Origin: CAVPFA01 sp963703655
GTDB lineage: Bacteria > Actinomycetota > Acidimicrobiia > Acidimicrobiales > Bog-793
Assembly (NCBI GenBank): GCA_963703655.1
Contig: CAVPFA010000003.1
Span: forward strand, 1,798,001 to 1,862,000
Direction: 5' to 3'
DNA: 64,000 nt
The first letter of the stretch is position 1. Every line of letters starts with the position of its first letter. The notes under the pieces were generated by a model. It was not told where the DNA came from, did not search any database, and worked only from the letters and a program-made list of their open reading frames with translations. Shown here in pieces: positions 17,758-26,436 of the stretch. Both the position numbers and the translations under genes were made by a program.

Positions 17758-17782
17758 CTAGCGCCAGCGCTGCTGGCGCTAG
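17758..17782. promoter_or_regulatory. Perfect 11-bp inverted repeat upstream of the GntR gene
   Basis: CTAGCGCCAGC, a 3-nt spacer, then GCTGGCGCTAG, placed 10-34 bp from the GntR start codon. It is unrelated to the TGTATACA-type sites. It could be an autoregulatory operator or an mRNA hairpin masking the ribosome-binding site of the regulator. Confidence 0.5.
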
Positions 17783-17872
17783 TGCTGGCTGTTGCATGAG
17801 CCTTGTTTTCGCGGACATTCCAGTGCGAACCCGGATGCTTCGGTGGTGCGGACCATCCTTTCTTGACCCGAT

Positions 17873-17888
17873 AATCTGCATACACTAT
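17873..17888. promoter_or_regulatory. Operator palindrome, site 5 (core CTGCATACAC)
   Basis: The core CTGCATACAC (17876-17885) matches the island consensus and lies about 105 bp upstream of the Rieske oxygenase ATG and about 125 bp upstream of the divergent GntR start. It could serve either promoter. Confidence 0.6.
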
Positions 17889-17989
17889 GATCTCGGCGTA
17901 GGCAGAGCAGGCCTGCTGGGCGCAACGGCTGTCAGCGTGTTTAGCGTCGGGGGCTTGTTTGCGAACGACGTCAGGAGGTTGCTCCGGGC

Positions 17990-19432
17990 ATGGTCGATAC
18001 AGCGGCGCCATCGACGGACGAGAAGTACGGCGAGACCGAGCTGCTCCCGAGCGAGCGCTACACGTCTCGTGAGTGGCTGAAGCTCGAGTACGAACGACTA
18101 TGGCCGCACGTGTGGCAGATGGCCGGGCGTGAAGAAGACATCCCAGAGATCGGGGACTATCTCGAGTACAGGATCGGGGACCAGTCGATCCTGTTGGTGA
18201 GAGCCACGCACGACACGGTCAAGGCCTTCCACAACTCGTGCATGCATCGCGGAACGCTCCTGGTAGAGGGTCAGGGCAATGTTGCCAACTGCCCGTGCAC
18301 ACCAGGCAACGAAGGCAAGCTCCAGTGCACGTTCCATGGTTGGGCCTACAACCTGGACGGGTCGATCCACTTCGTGCCCGGTCGGTCCGACTTCGCACCT
18401 GGCGCTTTGGCGAACGACGAGATCCATCTGCGCGAGGTGCAGGTGGACACATGGGGTGGTTTTGTTTTCATCAACATGGACCCGGGAGCCGAGTCGCTGC
18501 GCGACTGGCTCGGCCCCATCCCCGACCGGCTGGCGAAATTCGGGCTCGAGAAAATGCGCACGGTTCAGCACCTGACGGTGGTCGTGGAGGCCAACTGGAA
18601 GCTGGCTGTCGAGCAGTTCCACGAGAATTACCACGCCTGGGCGACTCACATCATGGATCTCAACGAGGTGGGAGCGCCGGCGACGGGTCCGGGTGGCCGG
18701 CAGGCCGGCCAAGAGGGCGCCGGTCGCGGGGGCGGGGTGCCTCCCGCGGCGATCATGAACATGTTCGCATACGAGACCTTCGACAACCATTCGCTGTTTC
18801 GTCAGTTGGACTGGCACCCGACCGCGGGCATGCCCCCGGTGAAGCTTCGCGACCTCGGTCCCGATCCCCGTGAGTTCGTGCGTCAGGCCCTGCAGTACAT
18901 GATCCACAACCGCCGAGTCGCACCCTACGAGGTGGAGTACTTCGAGAGCCTCGGCGACCTTCCTTTGGACATGGAGGGTCCCGATTTCATGCTGTGGCTG
19001 CGCCGCGGGGCCTGCGCCGCCCAGGGCGTGGACCTGTCCCATCTCGGTGATCACGAGCTGATCGGGTTCCCGATCGAGTTTCTCTTCTTCCCGAACATGA
19101 CCGGCCCGGTCGCGGGCAACAGCTACCTGAACCTGCGGATCCGCCCGAACGGGATGGACCCCGACACCTGCATGTTCGAGATCCGGTCGCTGTTCGCATT
19201 CGGCGAGGGCAAAGCGCCGCAGCCCCAGCGTGAGTTCATAGCCGACTGGCGGAGCGATCGAGACCGCATCCCGGTCGAGTTCCTCCAGGACTTCGCGATG
19301 TACCCGCGCATCCAGCAGGGCTTCCACCAGCGGTCGTTCCCCGGGTCCCGTCTCAACCGCCAGGAGCACAACGACCGCTTGTACGAACGTGTTATCGACC
19401 GCTATATGAGCAGCGAGGTTGTGAAGAAATGA
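17990..19432 (+). CDS. Rieske-type aromatic ring-hydroxylating oxygenase, alpha subunit
   Basis: A 480-residue oxygenase component. The Rieske [2Fe-2S] ligands are C84 and H86 (CMHRG) with C113 and H116 (CTFHGW). The catalytic domain has the bridging acid E212 and Fe ligands H215 and H220 in NWKLAVEQFHENYHAWATH (pattern E-x2-H-x4-H; Asp is usual for the bridge). The spacing between the two Rieske loops is 26 residues instead of about 16, because of an inserted NCPCTPGNEG stretch with two extra cysteines. A Gly-rich insertion (about 231-252) follows the iron site. AGGAGG lies upstream of the ATG. No ferredoxin, reductase or beta subunit gene is in the window, so electrons must come from elsewhere. 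It is coupled to the YceI gene by ATGA. Confidence 0.92.
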   Translation: MVDTAAPSTDEKYGETELLPSERYTSREWLKLEYERLWPHVWQMAGREEDIPEIGDYLEYRIGDQSILLVRATHDTVKAFHNSCMHRGTLLVEGQGNVANCPCTPGNEGKLQCTFHGWAYNLDGSIHFVPGRSDFAPGALANDEIHLREVQVDTWGGFVFINMDPGAESLRDWLGPIPDRLAKFGLEKMRTVQHLTVVVEANWKLAVEQFHENYHAWATHIMDLNEVGAPATGPGGRQAGQEGAGRGGGVPPAAIMNMFAYETFDNHSLFRQLDWHPTAGMPPVKLRDLGPDPREFVRQALQYMIHNRRVAPYEVEYFESLGDLPLDMEGPDFMLWLRRGACAAQGVDLSHLGDHELIGFPIEFLFFPNMTGPVAGNSYLNLRIRPNGMDPDTCMFEIRSLFAFGEGKAPQPQREFIADWRSDRDRIPVEFLQDFAMYPRIQQGFHQRSFPGSRLNRQEHNDRLYERVIDRYMSSEVVKK

Positions 19433-20040
19433 GCGACAGCACCGAGACAACGAGCGACGCGGCGACAGGGCCAATTATCAGGGACTTCGAGCACCTGGCC
19501 CTTCCGGTGCCGGGCGTGTGGACCATCGATCCCGGGCACTCCATCCTGGCGTTCGACTGCCGGCACATGATGCTGACACGCCTCCGAGGCTGGTTCGCCT
19601 CCTTCTCGGGCGAGTTCCACATCGCTGAGATACCGGAAGAGTCCTGGGTCGAGGTGACCATCGACGCGGACAGCCTAGACATGCCGAACCCGATCGCCGC
19701 GGCCGCCGTGAAAGGCGAGCACTACCTCCAGAGTGACAAGTTCAGCACCCTTCATTTCCGGAGCACCCGTGTCCGGCACGTAGAAGCCGACCTCTGGCAG
19801 GTCGCTGGTGACCTGACCGTCAAGGACCAGACCCGTGAGGTCATCCTCGATGCGAATTTCGAGGGAGTGCTTCCTTCACCACCGATGTTCGGCGGGAGGG
19901 CCAAGATGGCATTCGCGGCCACGACCGAGTTCGATCGGCGGGACTTCGGCCTGAACTCGAATGTGCCGCTCCCCGGTGGCGGTTGGCTCGTCGGCAATCG
20001 CGTCGGGCTCTCCCTCGACGTGGAGGCCAACCTGGCCTGA
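19429..20040 (+). CDS. YceI-family (lipocalin-like isoprenoid-binding) protein
   Basis: A 203-residue beta-barrel protein of the YceI family: VWTIDPGHSILAFDCRHMMLTRLRGWF, SWVEVTIDADSLDM, VAGDLTVKDQTREVILDANF and the C-terminal VGNRVGLSLDVEANL. Members bind polyisoprenoid-like or amide lipids. No signal peptide is present, so it is predicted to be cytoplasmic. It overlaps the Rieske gene by ATGA. Such tight coupling to an oxygenase suggests it presents a hydrophobic substrate, but that is inference. Confidence 0.88.
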   Translation: MSDSTETTSDAATGPIIRDFEHLALPVPGVWTIDPGHSILAFDCRHMMLTRLRGWFASFSGEFHIAEIPEESWVEVTIDADSLDMPNPIAAAAVKGEHYLQSDKFSTLHFRSTRVRHVEADLWQVAGDLTVKDQTREVILDANFEGVLPSPPMFGGRAKMAFAATTEFDRRDFGLNSNVPLPGGGWLVGNRVGLSLDVEANLA

Positions 20041-20153
20041 GGCATCTCCGAAGCCTGGGCGACAGACGTTGAGTCCGGCCGAGGGAGCGATTGCTCTAAA
20101 ACGGAGTAGCTGGTTCAGGGCGGGTTGTCGCGGGCCTGGCCCTCGGGTCACCT

Positions 20154-22932
20154 CTACCTCGCAGGGGTCTCCTCAGGCGTCTGTGCGGTGGCACGATCCG
20201 GCACCTCGGTGCCCAGGTACGCTGCGATGACCGCGGGATCTGCTTGTACCTCCTGCGGCGCACCTTCGCTGATCACGCGGCCGAAGTCGAGCACGACGAC
20301 ACGGTCGCAGAGCTTCATCACGACGTCCATGTCGTGCTCCGCGATGAGGATGCCCATGCCCCTCCCGTCCACGAGCTTGCGGATGAGCGTGCAAAGCTCA
20401 CCGCCCTCATCCTCGGCGAGTCCGGCCGCAGGCTCGTCGAGCAACAGGATCGAAGGCTCCGTGGCCACGGCCCGCGCGACCGCGAGCAGGCGACGCCGGC
20501 TGTAGGGCAGGTCCTTCGCGACACGGTCGAGGTCATCGGTGAGCTGGAAGTCCACGATCGCCGCCGACACCTCGTGGGCGAATCTCGGGGTGGCGGGGTG
20601 GACGAGGTCGGTGAAGTAGGCGAGCAGGTCACGGCGATCGGCCGCCGTACGAAGGTTGTCGTGCACGGTCAGCCCGTCGAACAGCTCGAGCGATTGAAAC
20701 GAACGGCTGATCCCGGCGCGGCTGCGCCTGGCCGCCGACCACCGGTTCATCGGCTGCCCATCGAGGAGAACCTTGCCATCGGTGGCACGCGTGAAGCCCG
20801 TGATGGCGTCGATGACGGTCGTCTTGCCCGACCCGTTGGACCCGATGAGCCCGACGACCTCTCCTGGCGCCACCTTGAGAGAGACGCCGTCCACGGCGAC
20901 TACCCCGGCGTACTGCACGCGGAGGTCACGGACCTCGAGAGTGCGAGCCGGCAACCGCTCGTGGCTTGCACGGGTGCGATTCGGTGCCGGCTGAGACGAG
21001 GCGGCACCGGGCGCAGCGACCGCTCGAGGACCTTTTGGCTGCGACCGCTCGCCCAGCAGGCGCCTAGAGGCCTCGGCGAACCTGTGGCTGATCGAGCGTG
21101 CCGCCGACGCGAGCGCCGGCGCGACACCGTCGGGGTGGAGCAGGAGAATGAGGATCAGCACGCCACCGGAAATGAACGGGATCCACTCGCTCGGAAAGGC
21201 AAGTATCTTCGCGCCGAGCGAGCCGGGCACGAACATCGCGCCTATGAACGGGCCCAAGACGTACCCGATCCCGCCTATCAGCGCCTGGCCCATGGCGGTG
21301 ATCGACTGGAAGCTGACGAAGGGGCCCCCGTACACGATGTTGTCCGACGAGAACGAGAGCAGGATTCCTCCGAGTGCCGCGATCGCCGCCGACAGGCCGA
21401 AGGCGTAGAGCTTCGCGCTCCACGGGCTGATGCCAAGAGCGGCCGCGGCGCGTTCGTTGGTCCGCACCGCGATGAGCCGCCGCCCGGCCCGGCCGCGGCG
21501 AAGGTTCGTGACTGCGAGCGCGGCCAGCACGAAGAGGACGAAGACGAAGGCGGCGTACCGCTCGGGGTGCTCGATCCCGTCGATGTTGAGGCCGAAGAGA
21601 TGGCGCACCCCGACGTTCGTCCCTTGGAGGCCGCCTGTGTACTGCGGATTCTCGAGGACCATCTCGTCGAGTGCGGCTCCGAGACCTAGGGTGATTATGG
21701 CGAGCTTCACACCTCGGGTTCGGACCGCCGGGAGCGCGAAGAGCAGTCCGATCGGGACCGATCCGGCGACTCCGATGACGACAGCTGCCTCGAACGGCAC
21801 GCTCGTGGTGGCGACAAGACGCCCGGCGATCAGCGCCCCGATGCCCGCGAACGCATACTGCGCGAGGGAGATCTGCCCGGCGTAGCCGGTAACCACGACG
21901 ATCGAGAGCAGGATCGTGGCGACGCCGAATGTCGTCGTGACCGCATCCGCCCAGGTCGCAGAACGGATCTGGGTGATGAGCACGCAGGCTATGACCGCGG
22001 CGGGGACGATCAGCGCAGGGCGACGGCGTCCGGCGCCCACCGATGGGAGCCGATCGAAGAGAAAGCCGCGGATCGGCAGCGCCCGGCCGCTTATCACGAC
22101 CATGGCGACGATGACGAAGAACGGAACCGTGTCGGCGAGACCGGGGGTCGTCGAGAATCGTGTCAGCTCACTCGTGATTATGCCGATGAGCAGACCCGCT
22201 CCCAGCGTGATCGGGAACGACGAGAAGCCTCCAACCAGCGCCGCCGCCAGCGCCGCCAGCACGAGGCTCGTAAACGCCGCGACCTCGAGGCTAATGACCG
22301 GTGCGACGAGGATCCCCGCTCCGCCGGCGAGCGCGCAGCCCAGTCCCCAGTTCGCGGTCGCAATGAGCTCCGGCGACCAGCCCAGCGACGAGGCGGCCCG
22401 TTGGTTCTCCGCGACTGCCGTCGTCGCTCGCCCGAAGTTGGTCCAGCGATAGCCGCACCACAGCAGCGCCGTCACACCGATCGCGATCCGCGAGCAACCA
22501 GAGGCGATCCTCGTTGATGACCACGCCGCCCCCGAAGGGGCGTAGCAGGGTCGTCGGCAGCTCACTTTGGACCAGTGTCACGTTGTCGTCGTAGCGGAGC
22601 GTCAAGAGCGATTGCAGCAGCACGAGAACGCCGAGTGTCGCCACGAGCCGGACCAACGACGAGGCGCGCCGCAGCGGTCGCATCACCGCGACCTGCAGTA
22701 TCACCCCGAGCGCTCCGGAGAGCGTCACGCCGGCGACGAACGACCAGCCGAAAGGCCACCCCGCGTGCTGGCTGAGCTCCCACCAGAGATAGGCAGCGGC
22801 AGTGCCGATCGCCCCTTGTGCGAAGTTGATGACTCCCGACCCCCGGTAGATCACCACGATCCCTTGGCCGGCTAGCGCGTATATCGCCCCCAGGCCGAGG
22901 CCAAGCACGGCGAAGCGGATGACATCAGTCAC
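20154..22932 (-). CDS. Branched-chain-amino-acid-type ABC transporter: LivH-LivM-LivG fusion (frameshifted)
   Basis: Three ABC subunits in one reading unit. The LivH permease covers about residues 1-290 (GLGLGAIYALAGQGIVVIYRGSGVINFAQG). The LivM permease covers about 310-620 (GYAGQISLAQYAFAGIGALIAG, ALIGGIGYVLGPFIGAMF). The LivG ATPase is C-terminal, with Walker A GSNGSGKTT and Walker B ILLLDEPAAG; the signature region reads YSRRRLLAVARAVA instead of LSGGQ. A single extra base near 22491 splits LivH; removing it joins NEDRLWLL to RIAIGVTALLW and gives about 925 residues. The importer is completed by LivK (23687) and LivF (29489). Liv-type systems in catabolic islands often carry aromatic acids. 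The degenerate ABC signature in LivG implies asymmetric ATP sites with LivF. Confidence 0.87.
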
Positions 22933-23060
22933 GCGTCAGGACTCCTCGCCGGCCTTGGCGACCGGCGCGATCAACCAGCACGGATGAAGGTGCATCTCGG
23001 GTCTAAATGTGTGTCTCGCGTCGAATGCCGGGCCCTGCAAGGTGATCGCGTCGCTGCTCC

Positions 23061-23597
23061 CTATTGCACCGGTCCGACGAGCTCTGCGTACCTGCCGCGC
23101 ATGTCGAAGAAGTCCTGCTCCTCGAAGCGCGGTATCGGCTCACCTGCGAGGGTCGCAGGAAGCGCGTCGAGGTGGAGATGCCACGCCCCGAGCATGGCAT
23201 GCACGTGCCATGCGACGTCGGCCGGGAGGGAGTGGACCAGGATCAGCCTGGACCCGCCGCCGTCCTGACCGACCTCCCACCGCATGGTTGTGCCGAAGAA
23301 ATCGGGCACGTTCCTCCATGCCGGCACGTCCCAGGTCAGCTCGAGAAGCTTCGGAGGATCTACGCGAATGACCTTTCCGTAGACGGTGGCGGGCCCCGCG
23401 GGGTGGATCCGGATCACGACGTTGCCGCCCTCCGCCAGCTCGAGCTCGTCGACCGGCCCGCCGAGCCACCCCTCGAGCAGCCCAGGCTCGCTTACCGCTG
23501 CCCACAGCCGCTCCGGCGGCGCGTCGAAGTGTCGCTCGAAGCGCACCTCATAGCGTCCTTCGGCCGGTCGGACAGTTCCGTCAAGGGTTGTTTCCAT
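23061..23597 (-). CDS. SRPBCC protein, AHSA1/START-like
   Basis: A 178-residue helix-grip protein with the AHSA1 pattern YEVRFERHFDAPPERLWAAVSEPGLLEGWLG and a mid segment LELTWDVPAW. It sits between LivK and LivHMG on the same strand, 89 bp after LivK, so it is likely in the transporter operon. AHSA1 proteins bind hydrophobic ligands or chaperone partners; no specific role can be given. It is one of two SRPBCC proteins in the island (the other is at 6251) and they are not close relatives. Confidence 0.8.
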   Translation of the reverse strand: METTLDGTVRPAEGRYEVRFERHFDAPPERLWAAVSEPGLLEGWLGGPVDELELAEGGNVVIRIHPAGPATVYGKVIRVDPPKLLELTWDVPAWRNVPDFFGTTMRWEVGQDGGGSRLILVHSLPADVAWHVHAMLGAWHLHLDALPATLAGEPIPRFEEQDFFDMRGRYAELVGPVQ

Positions 23598-23686
23598 TCC
23601 CTCTCCTACCTCGCGGGAGCAACTGGTTCGTTTGGGGGAGCAACGGGCAGGCCGCCTCGATGCGGCGAGTTGCGGCCCCTAACCGG

Positions 23687-24973
23687 TCACAGCAGACTCC
23701 GCAGGCTGGTGAAGCCCGGGGCAAGAGCCGAGTAGCTGCCGTTCTTGATTGTGAGCAACGTGACGAAGGGGTTGAAGACCCTGTTGTAGAACGGGTACGC
23801 GGGTCCGGTCACCACCGGGGTGTGGAAGTTCATCGGTGGAAGCAGGCCTCCCGTGTTGAGGCTCTTGGCCGCCGTGAGCGCCGCGCGCAGGCTCCGCCCG
23901 GTGATCTTCCCGAGATGCTGGCTCTTGATGACAGAATCAAAGACGAGGTAGGACTCCCATGTGAGCTGGTCGATCTCCGTGAAGTTGTTGAAGTTGTTGA
24001 CCACGCTCGGATTCGGTGCGTACTTCTTCACTGCCTGCTTGGCCTGGTTCCACTTGGGGTTGCTGGGCCTCAGGTAGAACGTCGTGGACAGGGCACCCTC
24101 CGCCAAGGAGTGAGCGCCACCGGTCTGCTGGATCGCGGAGACCGGCAGCTCGTCGGGGTAGAACAAGATCCGTACCTTTGCCCCTGTCTGCTCGAGTGCC
24201 TGGACGGCCAGGGGTCCCTGCGTCGGTGACAGGAGCATCGCCACGCAGTTGACGCCCTCACCGGTCGCGACGGCCGCGGCCGGAGCCAGATCGGTGGCGT
24301 TCGTTCCGACCAGCGTGACGGGCCCCACCTTGCCGCCGGCGGCCTCAAAGCCTCGCTGGAACCACTGCAGACCGAAGATACCGACCGGGTTGTTCCACTC
24401 CATCACGCCGGCCTTCTTGCACCCCTTGTGCGCGGCGAGCTGACCGATGCCCAGCCATTGGGTCGCGAGGCTGCCGATGATCGGATAGGAATCGGGGCTC
24501 GTGTTCTCGGCGGTGCCGAACTGTTCCTCGCCGATCCACGGGATGTTCGCCCGGCTCAGCACTTGCAAGATGTTGGAACCCCCGCTGACGCTGCCCCAAC
24601 CCACGACGGCCACCACGTTGTCGCTGACGGCTTGGCGCGCGCACTGCAAAGCGCCCGTTGGATTGTCGTTGTCGCTGCAGAAGAATACCTTCAGCGGGCG
24701 GTCGTTGATGCCACCGTTGTGGTTGATGAAGCCCTGGTAGGCGAAGGCCATCTGCGCCATCGCCGGTACATTGCCTCCCTCTTCCGCTCCGGCGGTGCCG
24801 ATCGTCATGACCTTGACCGGCGCACCCTTGAGCTTGGGGGCCTGGGTGCCGCGTGTGCCCTGCTTTGGCGTGCTGGCAGTTGCAGACGCGTATCCGGACG
24901 TTGCGAACAGGGCCCCTGTGACAAGAGCGATACCCGCCACCGCCGCCCGCCTGCTGTGTCTGATGCTCCTCAT
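23687..24973 (-). CDS. ABC transporter substrate-binding protein (LivK/PBP type I)
   Basis: A 428-residue exported binding protein. The N-terminal signal MRSIRHSRRAAVAGIALV...GYASA has a likely type I cleavage site after ASA; no lipobox cysteine is seen. The PBP fold shows GFINHNGGINDRPLKVFFCSDN, AVVGWGSVSGG and IPWIGEEQFG, typical of LivK-like proteins that bind aromatic acids or amides rather than leucine. It heads the transport operon, with operator site 6 57 bp upstream, so uptake is predicted to be coregulated with ring cleavage. The ligand is unknown. Confidence 0.9.
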   Translation of the reverse strand: MRSIRHSRRAAVAGIALVTGALFATSGYASATASTPKQGTRGTQAPKLKGAPVKVMTIGTAGAEEGGNVPAMAQMAFAYQGFINHNGGINDRPLKVFFCSDNDNPTGALQCARQAVSDNVVAVVGWGSVSGGSNILQVLSRANIPWIGEEQFGTAENTSPDSYPIIGSLATQWLGIGQLAAHKGCKKAGVMEWNNPVGIFGLQWFQRGFEAAGGKVGPVTLVGTNATDLAPAAAVATGEGVNCVAMLLSPTQGPLAVQALEQTGAKVRILFYPDELPVSAIQQTGGAHSLAEGALSTTFYLRPSNPKWNQAKQAVKKYAPNPSVVNNFNNFTEIDQLTWESYLVFDSVIKSQHLGKITGRSLRAALTAAKSLNTGGLLPPMNFHTPVVTGPAYPFYNRVFNPFVTLLTIKNGSYSALAPGFTSLRSLL

Positions 24974-25027
24974 CGTCCGCCCCCTTCTACCGCGCCAACT
25001 GAGAGCATTGTCTGGGCCTGCGGTGCA

Positions 25028-25043
25028 GAAGTGTATGCACTCC
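25028..25043. promoter_or_regulatory. Operator palindrome, site 6 (core AGTGTATGCACT)
   Basis: A 12-bp near-perfect palindrome (25030-25041) in the 91-bp gap upstream of the LivK gene. It is the transport-operon member of the island-wide motif family. Confidence 0.6.
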
Positions 25044-25064
25044 GTGTTTCACAGTCAATAGCGC

Positions 25065-26300
25065 CTACCGCCGTATGGCGGCAAAGACCCTGACGCCTGT
25101 GGCGGTCGGGACGTACACGTAGCCCGTGAGCGGGTCCGCTGCGACGGAGTGAAACGAGGTGTCGGGCTCCGGGACGACGTCGCCGTTCGGGCCGAGGTTG
25201 TCCGTGAAGATCGGGATGTTGCCGACGAACGAATCGTGCTTCGCGTCCACGACGGTGACGACGGGGTCCGTCCCGGTCATATGCGGGTTGAGGAAGTCCG
25301 ATGCGTAATAGCGGCCGAGGTGCGGGTCGTACCACACCTCGTCGGAGCAGCAGGCCTGAGTGATCTGCTTGGCAACCTTGAAGCCGGTCCCACCCTGCGC
25401 GGTGGCGAGGATCACCGGCCCGGCGCCGAGGCAACCGAGGAATATGTCGCTGCCCGGGCCGATCGCGAGGCCGAGTGGGTTGCAGCTGACCGAGAGGGGA
25501 TACGCCTTGGCACGCACTCTGTGTGTGCCGGGAACGACCTGGGTATCCACGATCGCCACGGCGCCACGGCTGTCGCTTGACGACAGCTGGCTTACCGACG
25601 AGACAAACTTGCCGATGAGCGGGTCGAATTGGGGCTGCTCAATCGAGCCTGACGGTACCCGAGCGCCCAGGGTGGCCCGACCGAGGATACGGAAGGTCTT
25701 GGCGTCGATCAGCGTCCAGCCCGGAGGAGAAGCCCCCGGGTTGGTCACCAGTATCGTCTGGTTCAAGGGGTCGTATGCCAACTCGTCGGCTCGGCCCTTG
25801 CCTCCCGTCGTGATGACCCTGATCTCCTTCATCGTGCGGGCGTTGCCCACTACGATGTGGTCGTTCCCGTTGCCGGCCCAGATCTGCCCGAGGTTGTCCA
25901 CGAGGAGCCCGTCGGGTCCCTCGGTGTCGAAGGACTGCGGGAAGCCGGCAAGCCCGGTGAAGTGACCGAACATCGCTCCGACGAACTTGCGCGTCCGGGT
26001 ATCCCACGTGTCCACCGCTCCGAGCACGCGCCCCTCGGTGCCCGGCTCCTCGTTGCTCTGGTCGCTCAGATAGACCCGGTGCAAGGCCGGGTCGACGAAC
26101 ACGATGTCCACGACGAGCGAGCCGGGCGGAGCCGTGAAGAAGGGAACGTTCGGACCGGTGAGGTTGGCGATCTGCCGGTATCCGCCGGGGTCCGCCCCGG
26201 CGGCCGCTCCCGGTCGGGAGCCAGCCGCACTAACCCCCGGGATCAAGCCAACCAAACTGACCGCGCCGGCGATTGCCAGAAATCGGACCCTTTTCCCCAT
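25065..26300 (-). CDS. Secreted beta-propeller (YncE/NHL-like) protein
   Basis: A 411-residue protein with an N-terminal signal peptide (MGKRVRFLAIAGAVSLVGLIPGVSAAG). It carries several blades of about 45 residues with repeats such as LVVDIVFVDPALHRVYLSDQS, GLLVDNLGQIWAGNGNDHIVV, ELAYDPLNQTILVTNPG and SVAADPLTGYVYVPTATGVRVF. These indicate a six- or seven-bladed propeller of the YncE/lactonase-like type. Conserved cysteines (SCNPLG, GCLGAG, ACCSDE) may form disulfides outside the cell. It is encoded upstream of LivK on the same strand and shares a divergent promoter region with the esterase. A role in extracellular substrate binding or lactone handling is possible but unproven. Confidence 0.75.
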   Translation of the reverse strand: MGKRVRFLAIAGAVSLVGLIPGVSAAGSRPGAAAGADPGGYRQIANLTGPNVPFFTAPPGSLVVDIVFVDPALHRVYLSDQSNEEPGTEGRVLGAVDTWDTRTRKFVGAMFGHFTGLAGFPQSFDTEGPDGLLVDNLGQIWAGNGNDHIVVGNARTMKEIRVITTGGKGRADELAYDPLNQTILVTNPGASPPGWTLIDAKTFRILGRATLGARVPSGSIEQPQFDPLIGKFVSSVSQLSSSDSRGAVAIVDTQVVPGTHRVRAKAYPLSVSCNPLGLAIGPGSDIFLGCLGAGPVILATAQGGTGFKVAKQITQACCSDEVWYDPHLGRYYASDFLNPHMTGTDPVVTVVDAKHDSFVGNIPIFTDNLGPNGDVVPEPDTSFHSVAADPLTGYVYVPTATGVRVFAAIRR

Positions 26301-26368
26301 AGTCGAACTCCTCACAGCGAGCGAAGCAACGCTGTGATCGTCCCCCAGACGACCACTAGTGTCTCTGT

Positions 26369-26384
26369 TAAGTGTATCCAGATG
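26369..26384. promoter_or_regulatory. Degenerate operator, site 7 (core GTGTATCCAG)
   Basis: GTGTATCCAG (26372-26381) matches the palindrome at 8 of 10 positions of CTGTATACAG. It lies in the divergent region, 72 bp from the beta-propeller start and 55 bp from the esterase start. It is weaker than sites 1-6. Confidence 0.4.
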
Positions 26385-26436
26385 CCGGGATGTGTCAACT
26401 GACGTCCGCCGGGGCTCCGAGGGGGAAGGCTGAGGA

